NCBI GenBank assembly: GCA_037179515.1
Contig: JAXCGZ010007600.1
Location: forward strand, 52,501-116,500
From: Halocaridina rubra
Taxonomy: Eukaryota > Arthropoda > Malacostraca > Decapoda > Atyidae
DNA: 64,000 nt
Direction of reading: 5' to 3'
Each line of letters begins with the position of its first letter. The stretch's first letter is position 1. The notes under the pieces are model-generated. The model had not been told where the DNA came from. It searched no databases and was given only the letters and a program-made list of their open reading frames with translations. This document shows positions 26,459 to 45,489 of this stretch, one piece after another. The translations under genes and the position numbers were made by a program.

Positions 26459-27660
26459 AATTACCTAACTGCAATTACCTAATTGTGTTAACGGGAAAGA
26501 GCCCAAAGCTCGTATCTTCCCGTCTCCTGGTCGGTTCCATTTCATACTTAGTGATACTTATCATACCTGTCCTTAAAACTATGGATTGAGACAGCATTAA
26601 CTACCTCCTCGCTTAGCCAATTCCAATTATCAACTACTCTTACACTGAAAAAGTATTTCCTTACATCATGCAAAGAAGTTTCTTATGAAGCTTCAAATTA
26701 TGACCTCTAGTTCTAGAGCCTGCCATATCAAAAACTCGATCCCTATCCACTCTATAATAACCATGAAGGAATTTAAAGTCTGTCACCATATCCCCCCTCA
26801 ATCTTCTAGCTTCGAGTGATGGTAAGTCTAATTCCCTCAGCCTCTCATCATAACTGAGATTGCGTATTTCTGGCACCAGTTTCGTGGCATGTCTTTGAAC
26901 TTTTTCAAGCTTAGCTATGTGCTTTTTCAAGTACGGATTCCAAAAGGGGGCTGCATATTCGAGTTTTGGCCTCACACAGGTTACATAAATATTTCTGAAC
27001 ATTTCCTTGTCCATGTGCCTGAAGGCTACCCTTACATTTGATAAGAATGCATATGCTGCCCTTACTATGCCATTTATATGTATTTCTGGAGACAAATCTG
27101 CCAGTATGTTTACTCCTAGATCTCTCTCATTTTCTGTCTCTTGAAGTTGTACTCCAGCCACCGAGTAGTCAAGCTTGGGCTTTCTTGCACTTGTACCCAT
27201 TCTCATTACCTTACATTTTGAAGTATTGAATTTCATTAGTCACTTTTCTGACCACTCATGCAGACTATTTAGATTTTCCTGAAGTTCTCTACCATTGTTC
27301 TCGTTTCCTACTTTCTTCACAATCTTTGCATCATCTGCAAACATATTCATGAATGAATTTACAGACTCTGGTAGGTCATTTACATATGCAAGGAACAAAA
27401 GTGGCCCTAAAACTGAACCCTGTGGAACTCCACTACTAACTCTTCTCCATTCAGACACTGAGTCTTACTCTAATCCTCTGTTCCCTTCCTTCTAAGTAAG
27501 TTTTTATCCATTCCAAGACATTTCCACCTATTCTAGCCATTGCTTGCAGCTTCCTAATAAGTCTCCCATGTGGAACAGTGTCAAACGCTTTCTGGAAGTC
27601 TAAGAATATGCAATCTGCCCAGCCCTCTCTTTCCTGTAAGATTCGGCTTACCTCATCATA

Positions 27661-27662
<2 letters not shown>
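26459..27662 (-). mobile_element. CR1-like LINE copy 6
   Basis: It contains RT motifs SSGVPQGSVLGPLLF and MFADDAKIVKK (about 27290-27440) and most of the C-terminal block on the minus strand, ending in the AATTACCTAATTG tail. A deletion near 26690 and other indels break the frame. It is 5'-truncated at CCTCATCATAAAG against (GT)n 27663-27696. Confidence 0.9.

Positions 27663-27696
<34 letters not shown>
27663..27696. repeat. (GT)n tract at a CR1 junction
   Basis: GT dinucleotides between CR1 copies 6 and 7. Confidence 0.97.
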
Positions 27697-27698
<2 letters not shown>

Positions 27699-29040
27699 CT
27701 ACCTAATTGTGATTAACTAATTGTGTTTACGGGCAAGAGTCCAAAGCTCGTATCTTCCCGTCTCCTGGTCGGTTCCAATTTGTACTTAGTGATACTTATC
27801 ATACCTGTCCTTAAAACTATGGATTGAGACAGCATTAACTACCTCCTCGCTTAGCGAATTCCAATTATCAACTCTTCTTACACTGAAAAAGTATTTCCTT
27901 ACATCCTGCAAAGAAGTTTTCTTATGAAGCTTCAAACTATGACCTCTAGTTCTAGAGCCAACCATATCAAAATATCGATCCCTAACCACTCTATCATAAC
28001 CATGAAGGAATTTAAAGACTGTCACCATATACCCCCTCAATCTTCTAGCTTCGAGTGATGGTAGGTCTAATTCCCTCAGCCTATCATGATAACTGAGATT
28101 GCGTATGTCTGGTACCAGTTTCTGTGGCATGTCTTTGAACTTTTTCAAGCTTAGCTATGTGCTTTTTCAAGTGCGGATTCCAAAAGGGGGCTGCATATTC
28201 AAGTTTTGGCCCCACATAGGTTACATAAATATTTCTGAACATTTCATTGTCCATGTGCCTGATGGCTACCCTTACATTTGATAAGAAGGCATGTGCTACC
28301 CTTACTATGCCATTTATATGTATTTCTGGAGACAAATCTGCCAGTATGTTTACTCTTACATCTCTCTCATTTTCTGTCTCTTGAAGTTGTACTCCAGCCA
28401 CCGAGTAGACAAGCTTGGGCCTTCTTGCAATTGTACCCATTCTCATTACCTTACATTTTGAAGTATTGAATTTCATTAGTCACTTTTCTGACCACTCACG
28501 CATACTATTTAGATCTTCCTGAAGTTCTCTACTATTGTTCTCGTTTCCTACTTTCTGCACAATCTTTGCATCATCTGCAAACATATTCATGAATGAATTT
28601 ACAGATTCTGGTAGCTCATTTACATATACAAGGAACAAAAGTGGCCCTAAAACTGAACATAGTGGAACTCCACTACTAACTCTTCTCCATTCAGACACCG
28701 AGTGTCTTACTCTAACCCTCTGTTCCCTTCCTTAAGTAATTTTTCTTTTCCATTCCAAGACATTTCCACCTATTCTAGCCATTGTTTGCAGCTTCCTAAT
28801 AAGTCTCCCATGTGGAACAGTGTCAAACGCTTTCTGGAAGTCTAGGAATATGCAATCTACCCAACCCTCTCTTTCCTGTAAGATTCAACTTACCTCATCA
28901 TAAAATTCTAATAAGTTTGTTACTGTTGATCTACCTTCTCTAAAGCCAAGTTGCCTAACTGACAAAATGTTGAAGGATTCCAAGTGAACAGATATGTTTT
29001 CTTAGTTGTTTCTCCATAACTTTGCAAACTATGCTGGTGT
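27697..29040 (-). mobile_element. CR1-like LINE copy 7
   Basis: The farthest upstream copy in the chain. It starts within RT ([15 protein letters not shown], then LGFREGRSTVTNLLEFYDEV with frameshifts), continues through VPLCSVLGPLLF and MFADDAKIVQK, and ends in the shared 3' tail. It is truncated at 29040 directly against the (CATA)n array. Confidence 0.9.
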
Positions 29041-30153
29041 ATACATACATACATACATACATACATACATACATACATGCATGCATGCATGCATACATAC
29101 ATACATACATACATACATACATACATACATACATACATACATACATACATACATACATACATACATACATACATACATACATACATACATACATACATAC
29201 ATACATACATACATACATACATACATACATACATACATACATACATACATACATACATACATACATACATACATACATACATACATACATACATACATAC
29301 ATACATACATACATACATACATACATACATACATACATACATACATACATACATACATACATACATACATACATACATACATACATACATACATACATAC
29401 ATACATACATACATACATACATACATACATACATACATACATACATACATACATACATACATACATACATACATACATACATACATACATACATACATAC
29501 ATACATACATACATACATACATACATACATACATACATACATACATACATACATACATACATACATACATACATACATACATACATACATACATACATAC
29601 ATACATACATACATACATACATACATACATACATACATACATACATACATACATACATACATACATACATACATACATACATACATACATACATACATAC
29701 ATACATACATACATACATACATACATACATACATACATACATACATACATACATACATACATACATACATACATACATACATACATACATACATACATAC
29801 ATACATACATACATACATACATACATACATACATACATACATACATACATACATACATACATACATACATACATACATACATACATACATACATACATAC
29901 ATACATACATACATACATACATACATACATACATACATACATACATACATACATACATACATACATACATACATACATACATACATACATACATACATAC
30001 ATACATACATACATACATACATACATACATACATACATACATACATACATACATACATACATACATACATACATACATACATACATACATACATACATAC
30101 ATACATACATACATACATACATACATACATACATACATACATACATACATACA

Positions 30154-30180
<27 letters not shown>
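29041..30180. repeat. (CATA)n tetranucleotide array, 1.14 kb
   Basis: About 285 near-perfect CATA units. One patch near the left end (29077-29092) is (ATGC)n. Frames on both strands give period-4 peptides (IHTY, MYVC) that are artefacts. Long tetranucleotide arrays are prone to length error in assemblies. Confidence 0.99.

Positions 30181-30238
<58 letters not shown>
30181..30238. repeat. (AT)n array
   Basis: AT dinucleotides continuing directly from the (CATA)n array and abutting the short RTE derivative. Confidence 0.98.
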
Positions 30239-37390
<7,152 letters not shown>

Positions 37391-38500
37391 TGTGATTATT
37401 TTTTACCGTTTTATATCAGTGGTTGTTGACGGAACAACATCAAGCTCATTCTCAGTTACCAAATGTTTTCCATAGGGCTCTGTTCTTTCACCTTCTCTGT
37501 TCCTTCTCTTCATCAATGATCTTCTCCCGTTTCCATCATTCGCTCTTCTCCACGCCTTTGCCGATGATTCTACCCTGCATTTTTCCTCTACTTTCTTTTA
37601 CAATCCTTCATCTGCTACTTGTAATCAGTCTTGTTTCACTCTTTCTTCAACTCTCAACTCTGATTTACAGGGAGTATCTGAGTGGAGGACCCAAAATTTA
37701 CATAAATTTAATGCCTCCACAACACAGTTTCTGTCTCTCTTTATCTTCTCTTTCTGACAGCCCTATTGTCTTCGAAACTAATAAAACTTACCCTCTTAAG
37801 TTTAATCTGTATTAGGAGTACAGATAACCTCTAACTAGTCTTGGAGGAGTCACATAATCCAATACTTTTCCTCTTATCAATTACTTAAAATCCCTAAAGG
37901 TCTCATCCATCCCTACTAAGAATACTGCTCTCACTTCTGGGGTGCTTCTTATATGTATTTATCTTCTTGAAAGGGTTGATTCTAAGGCATTCAGACTCAC
38001 CATTGAAACTTCTCTTACTTCTAATCTGGATTCTCTTTCTCTTTGATGTAAGGTGCCATCCCTTCCTCTTTTCTATTGTTATTACTTCCAATCCTGCTAT
38101 GATGAGTTGTAGAAATGCATCCCTCCCCTGCTGCCAAGGAAGCGTAACACTCACAAAGCGGCCTCATCTCGCAGGTAGTGTGTGGAGATTTGTAGCTAGT
38201 GGATTGGTCGTGCAGTGACTGCTTCTTCTCTTCCACCTCCAGACTTTGGAGCTCTCTTCCTCCTTCTGTTTTTCTTAATTCTCATAACCTATCGTCCTTC
38301 AAAACCCATATCCATTGTCATCTCAGGCCTAATCCTGCCATATCTCTAGGTCTTCATTACTTCAACTAATATTTTAGCCTGTCCTTTTCCTATTACCATT
38401 CTCTTACTTCTGTCTTGTTCTAAAGCTTCTAACTTTGTCTCAATGTTTTCTTGGTGCCAGGGCCTAGTGATGAACAAAAACCATTCATTGCTTTGTAAAT
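37391..38500 (+). mobile_element. Jockey-like LINE fragment (family J2)
   Basis: C-terminal half of the RT family seen more completely at 40809 and 59701. It contains SVVVDGTTSSSFSVT, a stop, then GSVLSPSLFLLFINDLL, HAFADDSTLHFSS (about 37550), then the tail region (ELASC-like and LWSSLPPS-like words) to about 38480. Numerous frameshifts are present. The 5' truncation lies near 37391. Confidence 0.85.
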
Positions 38501-40249
38501 ATCCTGTATGACCAAGAAAGTGTTAAATGGGACTGCAGAGACAATTTTCCTAGTCATGTGAGAAAACTATATTGTGGATGGAATGACTCTAGGGAAATGC
38601 ATAGGAGTTTCAAGGCATGGGTTCAAGGTAAAGAAACACACAAAGTGTGTGTTATTGTAGGATTTTAAGGCATTTATTGCGCAAACTTCACCGCCTTAGA
38701 ATGAATTAATGAGGACTAGCTTCCTACAATGTGGAAGATTTATTCTTTGTCAAAAAGGCTGTACCTAACTGAATTGACAACGAACCATCCATAATATGAT
38801 TGTGGAAGCTGTTTCCCCTTTTGATGGTCAGTATGTCACAGACTCCTTAGGCTGAGACATATGAAGTGAGGTACATGGCTTTGGCCTATTGGCCTGAATG
38901 TTGTAGTGTGAAGCATCAGAGCTGAAAAGACGATTTCAATAGCACAGCACTTTATTGCAATACCATGCTGAGGTCAGGAGACTTTTTAAAGGCCTGCCTT
39001 GGAAAGACCTATCATAACTCAACAAATATGTAGTCACACAAATGCATGTTGAAGCTACGGTGAAGAAGTTTAGCTAAGGCTGCTTTTTAAGCAGCAACCA
39101 TGCTGTTGAGAGATTCTGTAATGAGAACTGAAAATGTAAACATTTAAAACTGTCCTAACAATAATGTTGGCAATATTCATATCACAAAGGGGCTTGTCGT
39201 TCTAGAGAATGGAACTATCCCAGTGGGAAAGGAACATCGTATCTTCTTAAAAAAATCCAGATATCAAGGAACAGGATGGCTGATGAGGAACATATAGTGG
39301 CTACTGACCACAGGGTTTTCTAGGCTGTATTAAAGGTTTTCCCATGCTAAAGTTCTAAAAACAATGCTTGGCTGGGCTACCAAGGTGTTTAGCACTGCGG
39401 TGCCTATGAATATTTGAAGTTTTCAAAACCAATGAAAACTGGCTTACCAGAGGAAATATAGAGATTACGTTTAAATGACACCAATCAATCACGATGACAT
39501 CCACTGTAACTACTTTCTCATCTCTAAATGGCAAAACATACTGTCTCTGCTTTTGTTTCCAGGTGCGGCACTTTAGTCCACCAGACTGACCAAACCTATA
39601 TTCCTGACTTTCTGAAATGATATCTGGTCCAAGGACCATTCTCATGGAAGGCAGTTCAGGTGAGATAAAAAGTCCACATTGACGTTTTTTGTACCTTCTG
39701 TGTGCTACACTGACTTGGTGATTCTCCTCTTTTTCAACAGTATGTTAATTGCTAGCGTCCACTGGTTCAGGGCTCACAAACTCAATGAGCCCCAGGTTTT
39801 GATGCAGTGGACAGCATTCATGTTATAGAGGAGTCTAAAATGAAAATCTAATTTCTTCATATTTATGCAGCAGAGGTTTAATGTATGGCTAAAGTTCCAA
39901 TATCCTGGCCAACAGGTATATGGAATTCCCTGCCAATGTCTGAAGCAGCTATAAAGATGTCAATAGAAAGAAACGAAGGAGGTAGGGGATATTTTGTGGG
40001 AAGAGTTCTTGCAGCTGTCTGTTTTTCCAGGAATAGCCTTTGCGTACATTTTTTGTGTTGGAGTCTTCTTTTTTGACTGAGGAACCTATTCATTTCCTTT
40101 GGAGTGGCTTTCAGAATAACGTCCATTATGGATGAGACTAGGAGTTGTCCTTGACCCTCTCTAATTCTCTACTAAAGGCTCTTGGTTCCCACTGCAGACA
40201 TTTTACTGCCATGCTATAATCTGCCGTTTCAAATTAGGGAAGTTTATTG
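38501..40249. other. Intron sequence, nothing recognised
   Basis: Mixed-composition DNA. Minus frames at 39355-39645 and 39878-40126 read as protein-like (for example VVTVDVIVIDWCHLNV) but match no family I recognise. They could be remains of an old element. Confidence 0.4.
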
Positions 40250-40329
40250 TACTGATCAGCATCCGGACCCGATGGTATCCATGCAAGGTTTCTTAAGGAA
40301 ATTGCAAATGAATTGGCTCCCACACTTTG
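40250..40329 (+). mobile_element. Small J2 LINE fragment, plus strand
   Basis: About 75 bp encoding SGPDGIHARFLKEIANELAP, the early RT motif of the J2 family. It abuts the minus-strand copy that begins at 40330, giving an inverted junction. Confidence 0.75.
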
Positions 40330-43300
40330 CAGATGAAGGTTGTGAAGTGAGGGCAGAGAAAAATGAATGATAGAATCATTGGTAAAGACAAGGAAAAATG
40401 AGGAGTATGGGGACTGAAGAAGATCTCTGAAGAAGAGAAGGAACAGAGTGGGAGAAAGTACAGAACCAAGTGCAACACCACTGGTAACAAGGAATGAGTT
40501 AGATGTTGTGACGTTAACAACCAAAGACATAAAACGATCAAAAAGAAAACTGGAACCCGGAGAACAGAGAGAAGGGGTAAAGCCTTAAGCAGGTAGTTTG
40601 CCAAACAAAACTTTGTGCCAGACTCTGTCAAAAGGCTTAGAGATAACAAGAGCGATGACAAAGGATTCCTCGGAGATGATGATCATACATGAGTAAGATC
40701 GGAGAGGCGGTCACCAGTGGATCTTGCCTTGCAGAAATCACATTGGAGATTGAATATATGTGAGCTAGACTCAAGACGTTTCAAGAAGTGAGAATTAAGC
40801 AAGATCCCGGGATCTTGCCGACTCCAGTATTGGCTTGAGGGTTGACACAGCTGTTGGTACTAATGGTTCTACCCTCAACTTTGCACCGCCTGATAGATCT
40901 GCTTCTATCACTCTTCACTATTCTAACATTCGTGGCCTGAACTCTAATTTATCGTCTGTGGAACAGCACTTGGGTACTTCCCTCCCTAACCTCCTCCTTC
41001 TCTCTGAAACCCAGCTGTCTAGCCATACTTCCACTGACCCATTTCAAATCGCTCACTAAAATCTGTATTCTCGTTTTTGTCCCAAAGGTGGGGTCTGTGC
41101 TTACTGCAACACTAACACTCCTATTGAAAGGCTCTTGGACCTTGACTCTCCTGACTTTTATGTTCTCTGATTAAAAATCTATCTCTCCACTACCACTATA
41201 TTTCTTTGCTTCTGCTACTGCTCTCAAATCTCCACTGACTTCGCGTCTTTCTTTGAATATCAGTCCTCTTGCTATGAGTCCTTGCTATTTTCTCACCCAT
41301 ATGCCAAAGTTCTCTATATTGGAGACTTCAATGTACACCACAGTGAAGGGGTTTAATTCTTCTCACACTTATGTGGGAGAAAGTGAGACCCTTGCTTTCT
41401 CTATAACTCACGATCTGGAGCAAATTATCAAAGATCCTACACGTGTTCCCCATTGAAACGAACATGCAGCCAACACTTTTGACATATTTCTTACTTCTAA
41501 CCCTTCATACTACTCTAATTCTGAGCTTTCCCCTCTTGGTAAATTTGACCACTCTATGATCTCAATCTCTTTCATTTTTGCTCCCCCCCCTCCACCAATC
41601 CCTCCTACTTAGTACTGCCTTTGGAAAATTGAGCGTACCCAAAGTGAAGATTTGAGTAAATTACTAATCGGCTTCTCATGGGATAACTACTGCTTTTGGT
41701 CCCACAACCCTGATCAAGTAGCCCTAAAAGTTGCCGAGATCATAACCTGGGGAATGTAGGCGTATATCCCCTCCTCTACAAAAACTTTTTCTCCCCCTAA
41801 ACCTTGGTTTGACCGTACCTGCTCCATGGCTATTCAGGCCAGGAATCGGGCACAACGGTCATATCAAGCCTCTAAATCTGATTTAACTCGCTCTGCTTTC
41901 ATTGTAGCTAGGAATCGCTGTACTGCTCAGATTCGAAGGTCTAAGGCTTCCTTTATAAGAAGGAAAGTTGATAACGTTAATTCCTCTCCCACTGAGAAAT
42001 GCTTCTGGTCCTTAGCCAAGAACTTCTCCAAAAACTTCTGGAACTCAAGCTCTCCCCCTCTCATTCATTTTGATGGTTCTATAGCCGGCTCTCCCACTGA
42101 CAAAGTCACCCTCTCTGGCTCTCATTATTCTGCCAACTCTTCCGTAAAAGATTCCAGCGATCTTGTCCCTCAATCTATACCCCTCTAAACCTATACCCTC
42201 CCTTATCTTTTCTTCACGCAAAGTTCATATGGTTCTTTGCTTGCTAAAGATGAACAAGGCATCTGGTCCCGATGGTATTCCTGCAAGGTTCCTTAAGGAG
42301 TTTGCATATGTACTGGCTTCTGTGCTTTGCTGTCTTTTTCTCCTCATTCTGTCAACCAGTATCTATCCTTCATCTTGGAAGCATGCTCTAGTGCAACCTG
42401 TTCCTAAGATGGGTGAACGCTATATTAATTCAAAGTACCAACCTACTGCCTTAACCTCTTCTAGGGCTAATGTTTTCGAAACTTTGCTCAATGCTAACTT
42501 CTTGAAATGCTTTGAATCTAACTCACTTATCTCCGATCACCAGAATGGCTTCCGCAAGGCAAGACCCACTGGTGACCTCCTATCCTATCAAACTCATGTA
42601 TGGTCATCTTTTCTGAGGAACTGAGGGGAATCCTTTGTTGGTGGCCTTGATATCTCTAAGGCTTTTGAGAGAGTCTGGCACAAGGCTCTGTTGGCCAAAC
42701 TCCCTGCCTATGGCTTTACCCCTACTTTCTGTTCTCTGATTTCCAGTTTTCTTTCTGACCGTTTTATATCTGTTGTTGTTGACAATGCAAAATCTAACCC
42801 ATTCCCTATTACAAGTGGTGCTCCACAGGGCTCTGTTCTTTCACCCACTCTGTTCCTTTTCTTCATCAATGATCTTCTACAATCCCCATCTTCCTCTCTT
42901 CTTCACACCTTTGCGAACAATTCTACCCTTCACTTTTTCTCTGCCTTTTCTTCACAACCTTCATCTGCTACTCATAATCAGTTTCGTATCACTCCTTCTT
43001 CTACTCTCAACTCCAATTTGTGAAGGGTATCTGAGTGGGACACACAAAATTTAGTTAAATTCAATGCCTCCAAGACACAGTTTCTGGCTATCTCTTTATC
43101 TTCTTCTCCTCCTGATAGCTCTATTGTCTTTGAAAGAAATGAAATTTACCCTGTTAATTCTATCAACATATTAGGAATTTATATAGCCTCTAATTTGGCT
43201 TGGAGGAATCACATAATCCAAATTTCTAAATCTGCATCTAAAAACTTGGGGGTTCTGTTTTGTTTTCGTCATAACTTTTCCTTGTTACAGTTACTTAAAA

Positions 43301-44300
43301 TCTACAAAGGTCTTATCCGTCCCTGCTTAGGTTACTGCTCACAAATCTGGGGTGCTTCTTATACTTATCTTCTTGATAAGATTGAATCTAAGGCAGTCAG
43401 ACTCATTAATGATCCTTCTCTTACTTCAAATCTGGATTCTCTTTCTCTTTGCCGAAAGGTATCATCCCTTTCTCTTTTCTATCGCTACTTCTTCCATCGC
43501 TGCTCTGATGAGTTGGCGAGTTGCATCCCTCCCCCAATGCCGAGGCTGCGTAACACTCGCCAGGCAGCTTTGTCTCGCAGGTACAGTGTGCACATTAGCA
43601 GCTCGCAGATTGGTCGGTGCAGTGATTGCTTTTACCCATCCACCTCCAGACTCTGATACTCTCTTCCTCCTTCTGTCTTTTCAAATTCTTATAACCTATC
43701 TTCTGTCAAAATGCAGACCTATTGTCATCTCAGGGCCTAATCCTCCATATCTCTAGGTTCTCAGTACTTTGACTATTTCTTCAGTCTGTCCTTTTCCTTT
43801 GTGTATCATTACCTAATCTCTGCCTTGTCCATAACATTTTTCTCTTCCTTCACCTAAATAATTTCTCGTGTCCGGGCCTTTATTGATGAGGGCAGTTTTT
43901 TGTTTGTCCCATTGTCCAACTCATAAAAAAAAATTTGAATACCTTAGCGATATAAGACATGGGCTATGGGTCGGCAGTTGGAAGGAATAGAGCAGCAACC
44001 CTTCTTAGGAACAGGCTGAAATAGAGCATGCTTCCAAGATGAAGGATAGATACTGGTTGAGAGAGTGAGGTGAAAAAGATGGCAAAGCACGGGAGCCAGA
44101 TCATCTGCATACTTCTTAAGGAACCTTGCAAGGATACTATCAAGTCCAGATTCCTTGTTTGTCTTTAAAGAGTGAAGAACCTTATGGACTTTGCATGAAG
44201 AAAGAATAATGGAGGCTATAGGGTTAGAGAGGGGTAAAATATGAGGGACAGGTGCACTGGAATTGTTTACATAAGACTAGGCAGAAAAATGAGAGCCTAA
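40330..44300 (-). mobile_element. J2 LINE copy on the minus strand, split in two
   Basis: Minus-strand pieces at 44300-43936 and 40808-40330 are consecutive parts of one RT. The first gives SLKTNKESGLDSILARFLKK and STSIYPSSWKHAL. The second resumes with LLNSHFLKRLESS, CKARSTGDRLSDLTHV and SGVALGSVLSPTLFLLFF. The break falls at the RT text AKVFETLLN, exactly where the plus-strand copy 40809-43935 sits. Both pieces carry stops and frameshifts. Confidence 0.85.
40809..43935 (+). mobile_element. J2 Jockey-like LINE, near full length, inactive
   Basis: 3.1 kb inserted antisense into an older copy of its own family. From the 5' side it carries endonuclease motifs YSNIRGLNSNLSSVEQHLG, LLLLSETQL (about 40920-41015) and YIGDFNVHHSEG (about 41317), then a basic linker at 41826. 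RT follows, with ASGPDGIPARFLKEF, ISKAFERVWHKALLAKL, TSGAPQGSVLSPTLFLFFI, and LHTFANNSTLHF, where the catalytic FADD has become FANN. The C-terminal region (YKGLIRPCLGYCSQIWG, ESKAVRLINDPSLTSN) runs to 43656. The 3' end is ACTCATAAAAAAAAA. Stops in the endonuclease part and at 42622 confirm that it is dead. Confidence 0.9.
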
Positions 44301-45015
44301 GAGAGTGGCTTTGACAGTGCGAGAGCAAGCTAAAGAACCATTGGGAAAGTTATTAAGGCAATCCATGCTGCTAGACAGCATCCGGTAATTTGGTAAGGGT
44401 TGGGGATGGAAATTATTTTGATCACTGAGAGGTATATCTGGTCTAAGTAGCTAGCTTAATATATGAAAAGGTGTTTGCTATCAGAGAGATCTGGGTGGTA
44501 CTATATCTACTGACAGAGGATGGAAATGACATTCAAAATAAACACTCAAGACAGAAGTTTTCTGAAGAAAGGTCAGGTTACTAATCAAAGGTGGAAACGA
44601 GTTCTAGAAAGAGAATTATTGCTAACAATGAGATTATATATGAATAATATGCATATGGAAAACTTTGAGGGAACAATAAAAGTCAATCATAGTTTCTCAC
44701 CCTGAATGTGGATTACTGGTTACATGCAATGAGGGTTGATGTAATCATGGGGATGACAGCTGCACAATTTATTTTGCAGTTTTAGAATTTAAGACTTATC
44801 CGATAGTACATTTTTTTGACAGCAATAAAAAAAATGTGTGCATTCATGGGGCAGATTATTTAAGGTTCATACATTGAAGGTCAATGCTCATATTGGAACA
44901 CTCCTTTGTGTATGTATATTCATAATGCCAGAAATTCTGAGGGTACTTTTTTTTTTTTTTTTTACTAATGTTGACGTTCTTTGCTCTTTGTTATTTATTT
45001 GAATAATCAGTATAT
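44301..45015. other. Intron sequence, nothing recognised
   Basis: AT-rich DNA including a long T run near 44948-44963. No feature seen. Confidence 0.5.
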
Positions 45016-45489
45016 AGGGGGTCCCCGTTTAATGTCAGGGTTCCATTTCTGACAGCTGACTTAAGTCAGAAAAGACTCCCCAGCCAAGGTTAAAAATAAA
45101 TTATCTAATACAAAAAATAATCTAAGTTCTTAATTTATGGTATAAAAATAGTAAAACTAAACTTAACAGTATTGCTTACCTTTACTGTGTACCATAAATC
45201 ACAACAACAGTAAAATCACAGTACAGTATGTACATTATTGTGTACCTTTACTAGTGTGGTTGGCTTGCACACTGGAAGGGACGATGTAAGGGAGGGCGAG
45301 ACTGGCTTATTGGGATGTGGAAGCTGAAGAGGCAGGTGCTGAGGAGACTGGGGCAAGTGAGTCTTCAGAGGCAAAAGTACATACAGCAGATGATAGAGAC
45401 ACTGGGGTAGGTGAGTCTATAGAGGTAGAGGCACCTGAGGTAGAGGGTACAGGATCTGTTGGTGGGGGGTTCTCCCTTCACAAAGAATT

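Noticed and set aside
20732..29040. CRISPR-like or satellite array
   Set aside because: The repeating units are CR1 LINE copies with unequal truncations, not uniform repeats with spacers.
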